Positions 32,500 to 41,709 of a stretch of 64,000 nucleotides of DNA are shown one piece after another (the first letter of the stretch is position 1; each line of letters starts with the position of its first letter). Below the pieces are notes generated by a model. It was not told where the DNA came from, made no database searches, and saw only the letters and a program-made list of their open reading frames with translations. The stretch covers positions 1,364,001 to 1,428,000 of the forward strand of contig NZ_CP017713.1 of NCBI RefSeq assembly GCF_002706425.1, read 5' to 3'. The DNA is from Loigolactobacillus coryniformis subsp. coryniformis KCTC 3167 = DSM 20001 (lineage in GTDB: Bacteria > Bacillota > Bacilli > Lactobacillales > Lactobacillaceae). The position numbers and the translations under genes are program-made.

Positions 32500-33983
32500 C
32501 AGCACTTTACAGCTTTTCACTGACCCCCGACCAACAAGAAGCCAACCACTGAATCACCACTTTGGCCGGTGTTGTTTTTAACCGCCTTTGCACTTGCCGC
32601 GCTAAACTAGCCAAAAACAGCGCCGCTTGAATTTGCCGACTTAACCAGAGTTTGCGTTCACGCAAACTTTTGGTTACCAAAAAAGCTAAACTAGGTTGGG
32701 TCAATGGCAATACGATCATCAAGGTATACGCCGTATTCAATAAATGATGATCGGCTTCAATCTTGGCTACTGAACGCACGGCGTAATCACCGAAGTGCCA
32801 GAATGTTTTCATTTCATAAAAATAGGTCTCGATCGCCCAACGTTTTTGATAGTAGGCCAACGCTCGTAGCGCTGGCGCAGGGGCGCTGGTCTCCGGCGTC
32901 CGATAGGTGAGCTGGGTCGGATCAACGGCTAGGGTTTCGGTTGTGATCGCCGCTAATTCTTCGGGCGCGCTCGTCGCCATGAACAGACGACAAGTCGTCT
33001 TGCGTTGTACGCGGATCATGTAAACTGGCTGGGGCATCAAGCGTGTCAGACACCGCACTATACCGATCTGATCTCCGGCCGAACAAAGATTTAATGCAAT
33101 ATTTCCCAAATGGATCTGGTCACCATATTTCCGCGGCCGACCGCGCTTACCGGTGCGTTTGGGTAAGCCAAACATGGCGGTATCTTTACGCACATTGGCG
33201 ATCATAGCTAGATTAGGTTGCGTCATGACCAGTTGGTTGATCTCAGCTTTGGGATACCAACTGTCACACAGTAGGAACACTTGTTGGTCGCTGGCGATCG
33301 ATTTCAAAGTCGTCTTGATCATTTGCGCCGCTTGCTGGTATTTGGTCGCCTGTTCCGCCTGATAAAGGTGCGTGGCTAACGGCAAGAACGTATAAACTGG
33401 CTGGTCATCTTGGTCCCGCTGTGTTGGGATCATCAGACCTAAAGTAACGAAATCATGGGCATTGACGAGCCGCTTACCCGTATGTGCGGCGTGATCGAAT
33501 AGATATTTGACGCCGGTAAATTTGTGGCCGAACTTGGGTTGGACCGTGTCATCCAGAACCAATAATAAGGGCAAGTCCTGACAAGTAGTGGGAATCAAGG
33601 TCAGTAAATACGTCAAGTTGCGCACTTCTAACTGTGGCAAGTGGTTACCGATCACTGCCAAAGCCCGATAAAACGTGTTCAAAGAATGCTTCGTCACCCG
33701 GCCCAGAAATTGTTCAAATAAGTGGCGGATCGAGTGGCGGTCACCGATCACTAACAACGCTAGACACAACCAAAAATAGTTAAGGCCCATTGGCTTAGAC
33801 AAGCCAGCCGCTTTTAAATCAGAAAAATAGGCGTGGAGGGTGGTTAAAAGTGATGATTTTTGATAAAATGAGTTCAACACGAATCCTTCTTTCTAAATGG
33901 TTTTTTGTCGAACTCATTTTAGCAAAGAATAGGCATTCGTGCCTTTTTATATCCAAATTTTTTTAAAAAGCTGTAAAGTGCTG
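32500..33983 (-). mobile_element. Insertion sequence of the IS4 superfamily
   Basis: 1484 bp bounded by 18-bp perfect inverted repeats CAGCACTTTACAGCTTTT (32500-32517) and its complement (33966-33983), with a 7-bp target duplication TTTGGTT. It separates ynzC from yneF and lies about 75 bases before the yneF start codon. Confidence 0.9.
32507..33880 (-). CDS. IS4-superfamily transposase
   Basis: 457 residues, intact. DDE-type: LLLVLDDTVQPKFG, VFLLCDSWYPKAEI and YYQKRWAIETYFYEMKTFWHF carry the catalytic Asp, Asp and Glu. GTG 33880 is the start, with AAGGATT just upstream, the same leader as the transposase at 18403. The stop codon lies within the terminal repeat, so the gene fills the whole element. 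Confidence 0.9.
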   Translation of the reverse strand: MLNSFYQKSSLLTTLHAYFSDLKAAGLSKPMGLNYFWLCLALLVIGDRHSIRHLFEQFLGRVTKHSLNTFYRALAVIGNHLPQLEVRNLTYLLTLIPTTCQDLPLLLVLDDTVQPKFGHKFTGVKYLFDHAAHTGKRLVNAHDFVTLGLMIPTQRDQDDQPVYTFLPLATHLYQAEQATKYQQAAQMIKTTLKSIASDQQVFLLCDSWYPKAEINQLVMTQPNLAMIANVRKDTAMFGLPKRTGKRGRPRKYGDQIHLGNIALNLCSAGDQIGIVRCLTRLMPQPVYMIRVQRKTTCRLFMATSAPEELAAITTETLAVDPTQLTYRTPETSAPAPALRALAYYQKRWAIETYFYEMKTFWHFGDYAVRSVAKIEADHHLLNTAYTLMIVLPLTQPSLAFLVTKSLRERKLWLSRQIQAALFLASLARQVQRRLKTTPAKVVIQWLASCWSGVSEKL

Positions 33984-33990
33984 TTTGGTT
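33984..33990 (+). repeat. Target-site duplication, right of IS at 32500
   Basis: TTTGGTT, identical to 32493-32499. Confidence 0.75.
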
Positions 33991-34060
33991 CCTGCCTTTT
34001 AATTTGCCTAATAATTGTGTAAAATAAATAAATGAGATCGTTTTGAAAGGGGAAAACAAC

Positions 34061-34285
34061 GTGGGAATGTACATTCTGATTTTTGTGATCGGTGCTGCAC
34101 TCGGTGTCATCGGCGGTTTCTTTGGCGCACGGCAGTATATGAAGAAATATTTGCAAGACAATCCGCCAATCTCTGAAGATATGATGCGGACAATGATGAT
34201 GCAAATGGGCCAAAAACCTTCTGAAAAGAAGTTGAACCAAATGATGGCTTCAATGAAAGCTCAATCGCGTAAAGCAGGTAAATAA
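34061..34285 (+). CDS. yneF: YneF family (UPF0154) small membrane protein
   Basis: 74 residues: one N-terminal membrane span ([25 protein letters not shown]) followed by the conserved [38 protein letters not shown] tail that defines UPF0154. GTG 34061 is the start, 8 bases after AAAGGGG (34046-34052); ATG 34067 is too far from it. The gene order lexA-ynzC-yneF echoes B. subtilis. A bidirectional terminator follows. Confidence 0.92.
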   Translation: MGMYILIFVIGAALGVIGGFFGARQYMKKYLQDNPPISEDMMRTMMMQMGQKPSEKKLNQMMASMKAQSRKAGK

Positions 34286-34290
34286 AAAAA

Positions 34291-34324
34291 CGATCGCCTA
34301 AGTAATTAGGCGGTCGCTTTTTAT
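34291..34324. terminator. Bidirectional terminator between yneF and plsC
   Basis: CGATCGCCTAA / TTAGGCGGTCG stem with a GTAA loop, then CTTTTT on the plus strand and a run of A on the 5' side that serves the minus strand. Confidence 0.85.
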
Positions 34325-34935
34325 TTGGGAATGTATTTAAAGTTAGGATCGATCTCCGCATCGAGCTGTTTAAAGGCAGCTTGCATTTGATCATCGATCG
34401 CTGCCATGCCGTCTTTATCCATTTTTTGCTTACGGTCAATGTAGATCGGTTCGCCAAAGCGCACCGTGATCCGTTTGCGCGTGAAAAGACGTTTAAAGGT
34501 TAGCGGCCCTTGATAAACCGTGGGCACCAGCGGTACGCCACTCATGCGGGCGATCACTAACGCACCACCTTTTAATTCAGCCGAGTGGCGGGTGCCAGAA
34601 GGAAACATGATCAGCGATAAGTCACCTTTTTTCAAAATTTTCACCGGTGTCTTGATCGCCGAGGGACCAGGGTGAGCGCGGTTAACTGGAAAAGCGTTGG
34701 CGTGCACCAGGATAAAGCGAATGATCGGATTTTTAAATAGTTCTTCCTTGGCCATGAAGGAGAATTTTTTCGGGCTGCCAGCTAGGGCGTAGTAGATCGG
34801 ATCAAACCAAGTTCGATGCGGACCGACTAGGATATAAGCGCCTTTTGGCAGCACTTCTTTATTTTCATAATGAGCGTTACCGTTGATCAGCCAAACCAGG
34901 CCGCGAACAACGGCGCGAATAAAAGTATAAAACAT
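34321..34935 (-). CDS. plsC: 1-acyl-sn-glycerol-3-phosphate acyltransferase
   Basis: 204 residues. Adds the second acyl chain to make phosphatidic acid at the membrane, the substrate of CdsA (41710). The HX4D motif is PHRTWFD (near residue 39), and the second motif FPSGTRH is a variant of FPEGTRS, with Ser for the usual Glu. The third motif VPLVPTVYQGP is present. GGAAAGG precedes ATG 34935 on the minus strand. Functional identity is good, though this short form is one of several in lactobacilli. Confidence 0.88.
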   Translation of the reverse strand: MFYTFIRAVVRGLVWLINGNAHYENKEVLPKGAYILVGPHRTWFDPIYYALAGSPKKFSFMAKEELFKNPIIRFILVHANAFPVNRAHPGPSAIKTPVKILKKGDLSLIMFPSGTRHSAELKGGALVIARMSGVPLVPTVYQGPLTFKRLFTRKRITVRFGEPIYIDRKQKMDKDGMAAIDDQMQAAFKQLDAEIDPNFKYIPK

Positions 34936-35046
34936 AATTTGGTTCCTTTCCGTGCTTAATTTATTTCATTATACCAAAAAATTGCAAATTGACTTGTTTT
35001 TTCATTTGAGTTTCGCTAATCTGGTCAAAGAAAGCGAGGCGTAATC

Positions 35047-35784
35047 GTGTTAAAAGCCGATGAACGGATCGATCAACTTTACAGTCAAGATATCAAAATC
35101 ATTCAAAGCCCCAGTGTTTTTTCCTTTTCGCTAGATGCGGTGCTACTGGCGGATTTTGCGGTGGTCAAGCCGCGCAGTCGCAGCGTTGATCTTTGTGCAG
35201 GCAATGGCGCAGTCAGCTTATTTCTGAGCCGTAAAACCGCGGGGCCAATCGCGGCAGTGGAATTACAACCACGGCTGGCGGATATGGCCCAGCGCTCGGT
35301 GGCGTTGAATCAATTAACTGACCAAATCACGGTCCACCAACTGGATCTTAAGGACACCTTTAGTCAGATCGCCAAGGATAGCGTTGATGTGGTCACGTGT
35401 AACCCGCCATACTTCCCACCACTAGCCACGAGCAAGAAAAATCCCAATCCGTATTTGGCAATTGCTCGTCACGAGATCACCACCTCACTGGAAGCAATAT
35501 TGAAAATAACCAGCGGCTTACTGAAAATGAATGGCAAAGCTTTTTTTGTTTACCGGCCTGATCGCTTTAATGAATTTATCACTAAAGCAGCAGCGTGGCG
35601 TTTACAAACTAAACGTGTCCGTTTCATCCATCCCAAAGCCGACCGCGAAGCCAATATGGTGCTGATCGAGCTGATCAAGGATGGTCGCCCCGGTGGCCAG
35701 CGCTTTTTACCGCCATTAACGGTTTATGATCAAAATAATCAATACTTACCAGAAGTCAGGCGATTATTATATGGCGACAACTAA
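35047..35784 (+). CDS. tRNA1(Val) (adenine-N6)-methyltransferase-like, TrmN6/YabB
   Basis: 245 residues, SAM-dependent methyltransferase of the YfiC/TrmN6 family. Motif [16 protein letters not shown] (about residue 48) binds SAM, and NPPYFPP (about residue 118) is the NPPY motif of N6-adenine methylation. GTG 35047 is the start, with GAGG 8 bases upstream. Its last 14 bases overlap the GIY-YIG gene, the same pairing as yabB-yazA in B. subtilis. Confidence 0.88.
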   Translation: MLKADERIDQLYSQDIKIIQSPSVFSFSLDAVLLADFAVVKPRSRSVDLCAGNGAVSLFLSRKTAGPIAAVELQPRLADMAQRSVALNQLTDQITVHQLDLKDTFSQIAKDSVDVVTCNPPYFPPLATSKKNPNPYLAIARHEITTSLEAILKITSGLLKMNGKAFFVYRPDRFNEFITKAAAWRLQTKRVRFIHPKADREANMVLIELIKDGRPGGQRFLPPLTVYDQNNQYLPEVRRLLYGDN

Positions 35785-36055
35785 AAAATTTTATTTTTAC
35801 GTTTTACTCTGTGCTGACAACACTTTATATGGTGGATTTACCACTGACGTTACAAAACGGGTTGCCACCCATAACGCTGCTAAAGGTGCCAAGTATACCA
35901 AACCAAAAACGCGGCGACCGGTGAAATTGCTTTTTCACGAAGAATTTACCACAAAAACCGCGGCATTACAGGCTGAATGGCACTTTAAACATCAGCCACG
36001 GGAAGATAAGCTAGAATTCTTACAAAAGCATGGCGTTCAGGTAAGGTTACGATAA
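35771..36055 (+). CDS. yazA: GIY-YIG domain protein YazA
   Basis: 94 residues comprising a whole GIY-YIG nuclease domain: [21 protein letters not shown] (the GIY and YIG positions appear as YVL and LYGG), then [26 protein letters not shown] and [14 protein letters not shown] with the basic and Glu residues. ATG 35771 is used; the frame open upstream is within the methyltransferase gene. UvrC-like single-domain proteins of this type have no clear role. Confidence 0.88.
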   Translation: MATTKKFYFYVLLCADNTLYGGFTTDVTKRVATHNAAKGAKYTKPKTRRPVKLLFHEEFTTKTAALQAEWHFKHQPREDKLEFLQKHGVQVRLR

Positions 36056-36061
36056 AATTTT

Positions 36062-36110
36062 CTGAAATCAGTAAATTTAGCTTTACCTATTTTCAGTAAA
36101 TGCTTATAAT
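36062..36110 (+). promoter_or_regulatory. ldhD promoter with an overlapping dyad
   Basis: TTTACC (36082-36087), 17-base spacer, TATAAT (36105-36110). An inverted repeat, CTGAAA...GTAAA (36062-36075) against TTTAC...TTTCAG (36082-36096), covers the -35 box, and TCAGTAAAT occurs twice (36068-36076 and 36093-36101), 25 bases apart. This looks like a regulator site. Confidence 0.6.
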
Positions 36111-36143
36111 GTAAAAGGACTATGAAGGGAGCAATCACATATT

Positions 36144-37136
36144 ATGAAGTTTATTGTTTATGGTGTTCGTAAAGACGAAGAAGGTTATGCACATAACTGG
36201 TCAAAGGAAAACAAGATCGACGTTAAGCTTGTTGCTGATTTATTAAATAAAGAAACAGTTAAGTTAGCTAAAGGCTACGACGCAATCATTGCTTATCAAC
36301 AATTGCCTTATGACAAAGAAATCTTTACTACTATGAAAGAATACGGTATTAAAGATTTATCAATCCGTAACGTCGGTGTTGATAACATTCCTACTGATGC
36401 AGCTAAAGCAAACGGGGTTCGCATTACGAACGTACCTAGCTACTCACCAAGTGCCATTGCTGAATTGGCAATCACTGGTTTGATGCAGTTACTTCGTCGG
36501 ACACCAGAATTCAACGAAAAACTCGCTAAAGGTGACTTCACTTGGGAACCAGATATTGCCCGTGAATTACACACAATGACCGTCGGTGTCGTTGGTACAG
36601 GTCGTATTGGCCGTGCCGGCATCAACATCTACAAAGGTTTTGGCGCTAAAGTTATCGGCTACGATGTATTCCGTAACCCAGAACTTGAAGCAGAAGGTAT
36701 GTACGTTGACACATTGGACGAATTATACGCCCAAGCTGATGTCATCACATTGCACGTACCAGCCGTTAAAGAAAATCATCATATGATCAACAAAGATTCC
36801 ATTGCTAAGATGAAAGATGGTGTCATCATCATCAACACTGCCCGCGGTGAATTGATCGAATCTAAAGACTTATTAGCTGGCTACAAGTCAGGTAAAATCG
36901 GTGGTGCCGTACTTGACGTTTACGAAAACGAAGTTGGTATCTTCAACAGCGACTTTACTGGCAAAAAAGTGCCAGATGCAACTTTAGTTGAATTAATGAA
37001 ACAACGCGACATCTTGGTTACACCACACGTTGCTTTCTACACGGAAACAGCCGTACGTAACATGGTCGACGTTGCCTTAGATTCTGCTAAGAGCATGATC
37101 GAAAAAGGCGAAAGCCGTAACGAAGTTAAATTCTAA
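36144..37136 (+). CDS. ldhD: D-lactate dehydrogenase
   Basis: 330 residues; reduces pyruvate to D-lactate with NADH, regenerating NAD in fermentation. Rossmann motif GVVGTGRIGRAGINI (near residue 152), catalytic Arg in NTARGELI, Glu in DVYENEVGIF and His in VTPHVAFYT. The HNWSKEN and RNVGVDNIP segments are as in Lactobacillus D-LDH. Codon choice is strongly biased (AAC, GAA, CGT), as in highly expressed genes. GGGAGC precedes the ATG, and it has its own promoter and terminator. Confidence 0.96.
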   Translation: MKFIVYGVRKDEEGYAHNWSKENKIDVKLVADLLNKETVKLAKGYDAIIAYQQLPYDKEIFTTMKEYGIKDLSIRNVGVDNIPTDAAKANGVRITNVPSYSPSAIAELAITGLMQLLRRTPEFNEKLAKGDFTWEPDIARELHTMTVGVVGTGRIGRAGINIYKGFGAKVIGYDVFRNPELEAEGMYVDTLDELYAQADVITLHVPAVKENHHMINKDSIAKMKDGVIIINTARGELIESKDLLAGYKSGKIGGAVLDVYENEVGIFNSDFTGKKVPDATLVELMKQRDILVTPHVAFYTETAVRNMVDVALDSAKSMIEKGESRNEVKF

Positions 37137-37154
37137 TTTAACGTTTACTAACAA

Positions 37155-37184
37155 AAATTCGTTCCCTCGGGAGCGGATTTTTTT
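37155..37184 (+). terminator. Terminator of ldhD
   Basis: AAATTCGTTCCC / GGGAGCGGATTT stem with two G-U pairs, then a run of T. Confidence 0.8.
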
Positions 37185-37222
37185 GTTTCTAAGCGTCATT
37201 TTGGCAAAAACATAAAAAGTAG

Positions 37223-37251
37223 TTGCGTCACAACTGGTTTTACGGTAAACT
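37223..37251 (+). promoter_or_regulatory. Promoter of rpsB
   Basis: TTGCGT (37223-37228), 17-base spacer, TAAACT (37246-37251). The transcript would carry a leader of about 115 bases with a CTTGCA/TGCAAG hairpin and two tandem AGG sites (GGGGAGG near 37344 and TAGGAGG near 37360), as expected if S2 protein controls its own mRNA. Confidence 0.6.
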
Positions 37252-37372
37252 ATTACTCGGTGCTTTAAGGCATCACAATTCACACCTTGCGCGATAATAA
37301 GCGTGGTGCTTGCAGTGCAAGTTCACTTGTTAATTGACCGCAGGGGAGGAAAAAACCTAGGAGGAAACAAAT

Positions 37373-38197
37373 ATGTCTGTTATTAGTATGAAACAATTGC
37401 TTGAAGCCGGCGTTCATTTCGGTCATCAAACACGTCGTTGGAATCCAAAAATGAAGCCTTACATCTTCACTGAAAGAAACGGTATCTACATCATTGACTT
37501 GCAAAAGACTTTGAAATTAGTTGATAACGCTTATGACTTCATGAAGAACACGGCTGCTGATGGCGGTATCGTCCTTTTTGTTGGTACAAAGAAGCAAGCA
37601 CAAGATTCAATCGCTGAAGAAGCAACTCGTGCTGGCCAATTCTACGTTAACCATCGTTGGTTAGGTGGGACTTTGACTAACTGGCAAACCATCCAAAAAC
37701 GGATCGCACGCCTAAAGGAAATCAAACAAATGGGCGAAGATGGCACATTTGATAAGTTACCTAAGAAGGAAGTTTCACAGTTGAACAAACAACGTGAAAA
37801 ACTTGAAAAATTCTTAGGCGGTATCGAAGATATGCCTCGTATCCCAGACGTCTTGTTCATTGTTGACCCTCGCAAAGAAAAGATCGCCGTTCAAGAAGCA
37901 CAAAAATTGAACATTCCGATCGTTGCTATGGTTGATACTAACAGTGATCCAGATGACATCGATGTTATCATCCCATCAAACGATGATGCTATCCGTGCCG
38001 TACGTCTGTTAACTTCTAAGATGGCTGACGCTATCGTTGAAGGCCGTCAAGGTGAAGAAGCAGAAGCCGCTGCACAACAAGCAGCAGCTGCAAGCGAAGC
38101 ACCAGCAGAATCAGCAGCAGCTGATGATGAAGCACCAAGCAAAGAGAGCTTACAAGATCTACAAAAAGCTGTCGAAGGCAAAAACGCAAACAAATAG
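37373..38197 (+). CDS. rpsB: 30S ribosomal protein S2
   Basis: 274 residues. [27 protein letters not shown] at the start and the [17 protein letters not shown] region near residue 195 are diagnostic. The C-terminal tail (about residues 225-274) is an Ala/Glu-rich extension beyond the core. TAGGAGG precedes the ATG at a good distance. It is followed by a strong terminator-like hairpin before tsf, which is often co-transcribed with it. Confidence 0.97.
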   Translation: MSVISMKQLLEAGVHFGHQTRRWNPKMKPYIFTERNGIYIIDLQKTLKLVDNAYDFMKNTAADGGIVLFVGTKKQAQDSIAEEATRAGQFYVNHRWLGGTLTNWQTIQKRIARLKEIKQMGEDGTFDKLPKKEVSQLNKQREKLEKFLGGIEDMPRIPDVLFIVDPRKEKIAVQEAQKLNIPIVAMVDTNSDPDDIDVIIPSNDDAIRAVRLLTSKMADAIVEGRQGEEAEAAAQQAAAASEAPAESAAADDEAPSKESLQDLQKAVEGKNANK

Positions 38198-38227
38198 CAT
38201 AAAATCAATTTTAAATTGAGTGATTTA

Positions 38228-38286
38228 GGGCTGTCTCAAAGGTTAGGCACAATCTGCAAGCCTTATTTACGAGGCGGCCCTTTTTT
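38228..38286 (+). terminator. Terminator-like hairpin between rpsB and tsf
   Basis: GGGCTGTCTC (38228-38237) pairs fully, with two G-U pairs, with GAGGCGGCCC (38271-38280), then six T. An inner TTAGGC/GCCTTA part extends the stem. It should reduce or stop transcription from rpsB into tsf. Confidence 0.7.
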
Positions 38287-38291
38287 GTGGA

Positions 38292-38394
38292 GTGTTTTGG
38301 AAAAGCGTTTAGATTATGGAGTGTAGCCTAGTTAGGCAATAAGAGACATGAAATGGCTCGTTTGACTCATGCAATAATCTGCTTTTCCAAACAC
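38292..38394. repeat. Palindromic element, copy 2 (between rpsB and tsf)
   Basis: 103-bp imperfect palindrome with ends GTGTTTTGGAAAAGC (38292-38306) and GCTTTTCCAAACAC (38381-38394) and inner TTAGATTATGGAGTG / CATGCAATAATC arms. Its middle shares AGCCTAGTT, AATAAGAGACA and TGGCTCGTTT with the copy behind dnaK (62832). Confidence 0.75.
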
Positions 38395-38460
38395 GTTCGC
38401 GCTCACTCAAGCCCCAAAAGCGTTCAAAATAAGCAGTTATTAAATAGGAGGTTGTACACA

Positions 38461-39345
38461 ATGGCAACAAAGATTACAGCGGCACAAGTTAAGGAATTAC
38501 GTGAAAAATCCGGCGCCGGCATGATGGCAGCTAAGAAAGCCTTAGTTGCTGCTGACGGTGACGTTGAAAAAGCAATGGAAGCTTTACGTGAAAAAGGCGT
38601 AGCAACTGCAGCTAAGAAGAGTGGCCGTGTGGCTGCTGAAGGTTTAGCTGATGTTGCCGTTAACGGTGATGTTGCAGCCATCGTTGAAGTCAATGCTGAA
38701 ACTGACTTCGTTGCCGGCAACAAAGATTTCCAAAGCTTAGTTCAAGCAATCGCTGACACGATCGCTGCTAACCAACCAGCTGACATGGATGCTGCCAATG
38801 CAGCTAAAATGGCTGATGGCAAGACCGTTGCTGAAGCAGTCATCAACGCTACTGCTACGATCGGTGAAAAGATCAGCTTCCGTCGTTTTGCTTTATTAAC
38901 TAAAACAGCTAATGGTCATTTCGGTTCATACCGTCATATGGGTGGTAAGATCGCTGCTTTAACTCTTTTAGAAGGTGCTGATGACGAAGCAGCTAAAGAC
39001 GTTGCAATGCACGTTGCTGCCATCAACCCACGTTACGTTTCACGCGAAGACGTACCAGCAGACATTATGACTGCTGAAAAAGCAAAATTAAAAGAAGAAG
39101 CTTTACAAGAAGGCAAGCCAGAAAAAATCGTTGAAAAGATCGTTGAAGGTCGTTTGAACAAATTCTTGGCTGAAATCAGCTTAGACGATCAAGAATTCGT
39201 TAAGGATTCTGATCAAACCGTTGATCAATTCGCTAAATCAAAAGGCGGCAAAGTTGTCAACTTTGTTCGTTATGAAGTCGGCGAAGGCATCGAAAAAGTT
39301 GAAAAAGACTTTGCGGCCGAAATTCAAGCTGAATTAAACAAGTAA
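38461..39345 (+). CDS. tsf: Elongation factor Ts
   Basis: 294 residues; the guanine nucleotide exchange factor of EF-Tu. [24 protein letters not shown] starts the UBA domain; [11 protein letters not shown] and HMGGKIAAL are the EF-Ts signatures, and the C-terminal half ends in the coiled coil region. ATG 38461 is used with AGGAGG 7 bases upstream; the frame open upstream runs across the palindrome and is not coding. No good promoter was seen, so transcription may pass from rpsB. Confidence 0.97.
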   Translation: MATKITAAQVKELREKSGAGMMAAKKALVAADGDVEKAMEALREKGVATAAKKSGRVAAEGLADVAVNGDVAAIVEVNAETDFVAGNKDFQSLVQAIADTIAANQPADMDAANAAKMADGKTVAEAVINATATIGEKISFRRFALLTKTANGHFGSYRHMGGKIAALTLLEGADDEAAKDVAMHVAAINPRYVSREDVPADIMTAEKAKLKEEALQEGKPEKIVEKIVEGRLNKFLAEISLDDQEFVKDSDQTVDQFAKSKGGKVVNFVRYEVGEGIEKVEKDFAAEIQAELNK

Positions 39346-39359
39346 GCATTCGTAATTTT

Positions 39360-39391
39360 AGGGAACGCAGACCCCTGCGCTCCCTTTTTTT
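39360..39391 (+). terminator. Terminator of tsf
   Basis: AGGGA.CGCA / TGCG.TCCCT stem with an A and C bulge, then seven T. Confidence 0.75.
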
Positions 39392-39481
39392 AAGGTCAAA
39401 CGGGCTTAGATATGCTAGAATGGAATAGGAAACTCTTACAGTCAGATAAACAATTAATGGTGAAGCAGGAGGAAGCAGTTC

Positions 39482-40207
39482 ATGACGAAAATCAAGTATA
39501 AACGGGTGGTCCTTAAAGTCAGTGGTGAAGCACTCGCCGGCGACAAAGGTTTCGGGATCAACCCACCGATCATTAAGGATGTTGCTAAGGAAATCAAGGA
39601 AGTTTACGCCCTAGGTGTACAAATCGCGATCGTCGTTGGCGGTGGCAACATTTGGCGTGGACAAACAGGCGCTGAAATGGGCATGGAACGTGCACAAGCT
39701 GATTACATGGGGATGCTAGCCACAGTAATGAACGCATTGGCGCTACAGGATAACTTAGAACAACTTGATGTCCCAACACGGGTACAAACTTCAATCGAGA
39801 TGCGCCAAATCGCTGAACCTTATATTCGGCGGAAGGCGATTCGTCATTTGGAGAAAGACCGGGTCGTTATTTTTGCTGCTGGTACTGGTAACCCTTATTT
39901 CTCAACCGATACAACTGCTGCTTTACGTGCTGCTGAAATCGATGCCGATGTTATTTTAATGGCAAAGAACAATGTAGACGGTGTTTACTCAGCTGATCCA
40001 AACAAGGATGCGAGTGCAACTAAGTTTGAGCAGTTAACACATTTGGATATTATCGACAAAGGGTTAAACGTCATGGATTCCACGGCAAGCACCTTGTCAA
40101 TGGACAATGATATTCCGTTGGTCGTCTTTAACTTAAACGAATCGGGCAACATTAAGCGCGTCGTTGAAGGTGAACAGATCGGCACAACAATTAAAGGGGA
40201 GAAATAA
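39482..40207 (+). CDS. pyrH: UMP kinase
   Basis: 241 residues; phosphorylates UMP to UDP. The amino-acid-kinase motifs are present: [26 protein letters not shown], and [20 protein letters not shown] (the NPYFTTD-like motif that defines bacterial UMP kinase). GGAGGAAG precedes the ATG. frr follows one base after its stop codon, as in most bacteria. Confidence 0.96.
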   Translation: MTKIKYKRVVLKVSGEALAGDKGFGINPPIIKDVAKEIKEVYALGVQIAIVVGGGNIWRGQTGAEMGMERAQADYMGMLATVMNALALQDNLEQLDVPTRVQTSIEMRQIAEPYIRRKAIRHLEKDRVVIFAAGTGNPYFSTDTTAALRAAEIDADVILMAKNNVDGVYSADPNKDASATKFEQLTHLDIIDKGLNVMDSTASTLSMDNDIPLVVFNLNESGNIKRVVEGEQIGTTIKGEK

Positions 40208-40208
40208 T

Positions 40209-40769
40209 ATGGCTCAAGATCCAGCAATTGCAGAAGCACAACAAAAAATGGTCAAGGCTGAAGAAGCTTTGCAACGTGAATTAGGTCAGATCCGTGCCGG
40301 CCGCGCTAACGCCAGCATTTTGAATCGGGTCACCGTTGATTATTATGGTGCACCAACACCAGTTAATCAGTTGGCAACGATCACGATTCCTGAAGCACGG
40401 GTTTTGATGATCACACCATACGATAAATCAACTTTGAAAGAGATCGAACGGGCAATTTTGGCTTCTGATCTTGGTTTGTCACCAGCTAATGATGGGACGG
40501 TTATTCGTTTAGTGATCCCACAATTAACTCAAGATCGGCGTGAAGAATTAGCTAAAGATGTCAAAAAACAGACGGAAGAAGCTAAAATTGCGATTCGGAA
40601 TATTCGTCGTGATGCGATTGAAAACATGCGTCGCCGGGAAAAGAATAACGAATTAACCGAAGATGATCTGCACGAATTAGAAGAAGAAACACAAAAGATC
40701 ACCAATGCAGCAACTAAGAAACTTGATGAAATTGCTGCTACTAAAGAAAAAGAAATTTTGACTGACTAG
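40209..40769 (+). CDS. frr: Ribosome-recycling factor
   Basis: 186 residues; with EF-G it splits the ribosome after termination. [31 protein letters not shown] at the start and the long helical hairpin to the end ([19 protein letters not shown]) are typical. ATG 40209 with AAAGGGGAG upstream; the frame open upstream overlaps pyrH. A good terminator follows. Confidence 0.97.
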   Translation: MAQDPAIAEAQQKMVKAEEALQRELGQIRAGRANASILNRVTVDYYGAPTPVNQLATITIPEARVLMITPYDKSTLKEIERAILASDLGLSPANDGTVIRLVIPQLTQDRREELAKDVKKQTEEAKIAIRNIRRDAIENMRRREKNNELTEDDLHELEEETQKITNAATKKLDEIAATKEKEILTD

Positions 40770-40780
40770 ACACATTGATG

Positions 40781-40807
40781 GCCGCGGCAAAATGTCGCGG
40801 CTTTTTT
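40781..40807 (+). terminator. Terminator of pyrH-frr
   Basis: GCCGCG / CGCGGC stem (40781-40786, 40796-40801) then six T. Confidence 0.85.
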
Positions 40808-40839
40808 GTTGGCGTATGACTGATTTAATTGGGAATTAA

Positions 40840-40868
40840 TGGTCAGCCCAGCGCTTTTTTGATACAAT
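40840..40868 (+). promoter_or_regulatory. Promoter of uppS operon
   Basis: TGGTCA (40840-40845), 17-base spacer, TACAAT (40863-40868), upstream of uppS-cdsA-rseP-proS. Confidence 0.55.
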
Positions 40869-40907
40869 TAAGATTAGTTTGAAAATTTAGAAAGCAGGCG
40901 CTAATCT

Positions 40908-41672
40908 TTGTTCTCATTTGGAAAAAAACAGCAAACCACGCCCGTAACGCTAGATCCTAATCGAATTCCCGCGCATATTGCGATCATCATGGATGGTAAC
41001 GGCCGCTGGGCTCAACAAAAGCACCGGCCCCGCGTCTTTGGTCATCGTGAAGGTATGGAAACCGTTAAGCGGATCACTCGGCATGCTAGCGACTTAGGTG
41101 TTAAAGTCCTGACGTTGTACGCTTTCTCAACTGAAAATTGGAAACGACCCGATGACGAAGTGAATTATTTGATGCAGTTACCGGTTGATTTCTTTGATAC
41201 TTTTGTCCCTGATCTGATCAAACAAAATGTTCGGGTCAACGTGATGGGATACGTGGATCAATTACCGGCGAAAACGCAAAAAGCAGTGCGCGCGGCGATG
41301 GTCGACACGGCACAAAATACTGGTATGGTGCTTAATTTTGCTTTAAATTACGGTAGCCGGGCGGAGATCGTCACCGCTGTTCAAAAATTAGCAGCCCAAG
41401 CGGCGACTGGTGAGCTTGATCCAGCAACGATCGACGAACAAAAAGTCGCTCAAGCATTGATGACAGCCAATTTAGGTGAATACGCCGATCCTGATCTATT
41501 GATCCGCACTAGCGGTGAAGAGCGAATCTCTAACTTTTTATTGTGGCAGATTGCTTACAGTGAATTGGTATTCACCGATGCACTGTGGCCAGATTTTGAT
41601 GATCAAGAACTTGAGGCAGCGATTCTAGCCTATCAACGGCGTGATCGGCGTTTTGGCGGCATTAAAAAGTAA
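40908..41672 (+). CDS. uppS: Undecaprenyl diphosphate synthase
   Basis: 254 residues; makes the C55 lipid carrier of cell-wall synthesis from farnesyl and isopentenyl diphosphate. [11 protein letters not shown] near residue 27 carries the catalytic Asp; [23 protein letters not shown] and [19 protein letters not shown] are the other family motifs. TTG 40908 is the start; the site upstream (AGGCG) is weak. cdsA follows 37 bases on. Confidence 0.96.
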   Translation: MFSFGKKQQTTPVTLDPNRIPAHIAIIMDGNGRWAQQKHRPRVFGHREGMETVKRITRHASDLGVKVLTLYAFSTENWKRPDDEVNYLMQLPVDFFDTFVPDLIKQNVRVNVMGYVDQLPAKTQKAVRAAMVDTAQNTGMVLNFALNYGSRAEIVTAVQKLAAQAATGELDPATIDEQKVAQALMTANLGEYADPDLLIRTSGEERISNFLLWQIAYSELVFTDALWPDFDDQELEAAILAYQRRDRRFGGIKK

Positions 41673-41709
41673 AAATTAATTATTTAGTGGAAAAAGGAGT
41701 GTTACCTGA

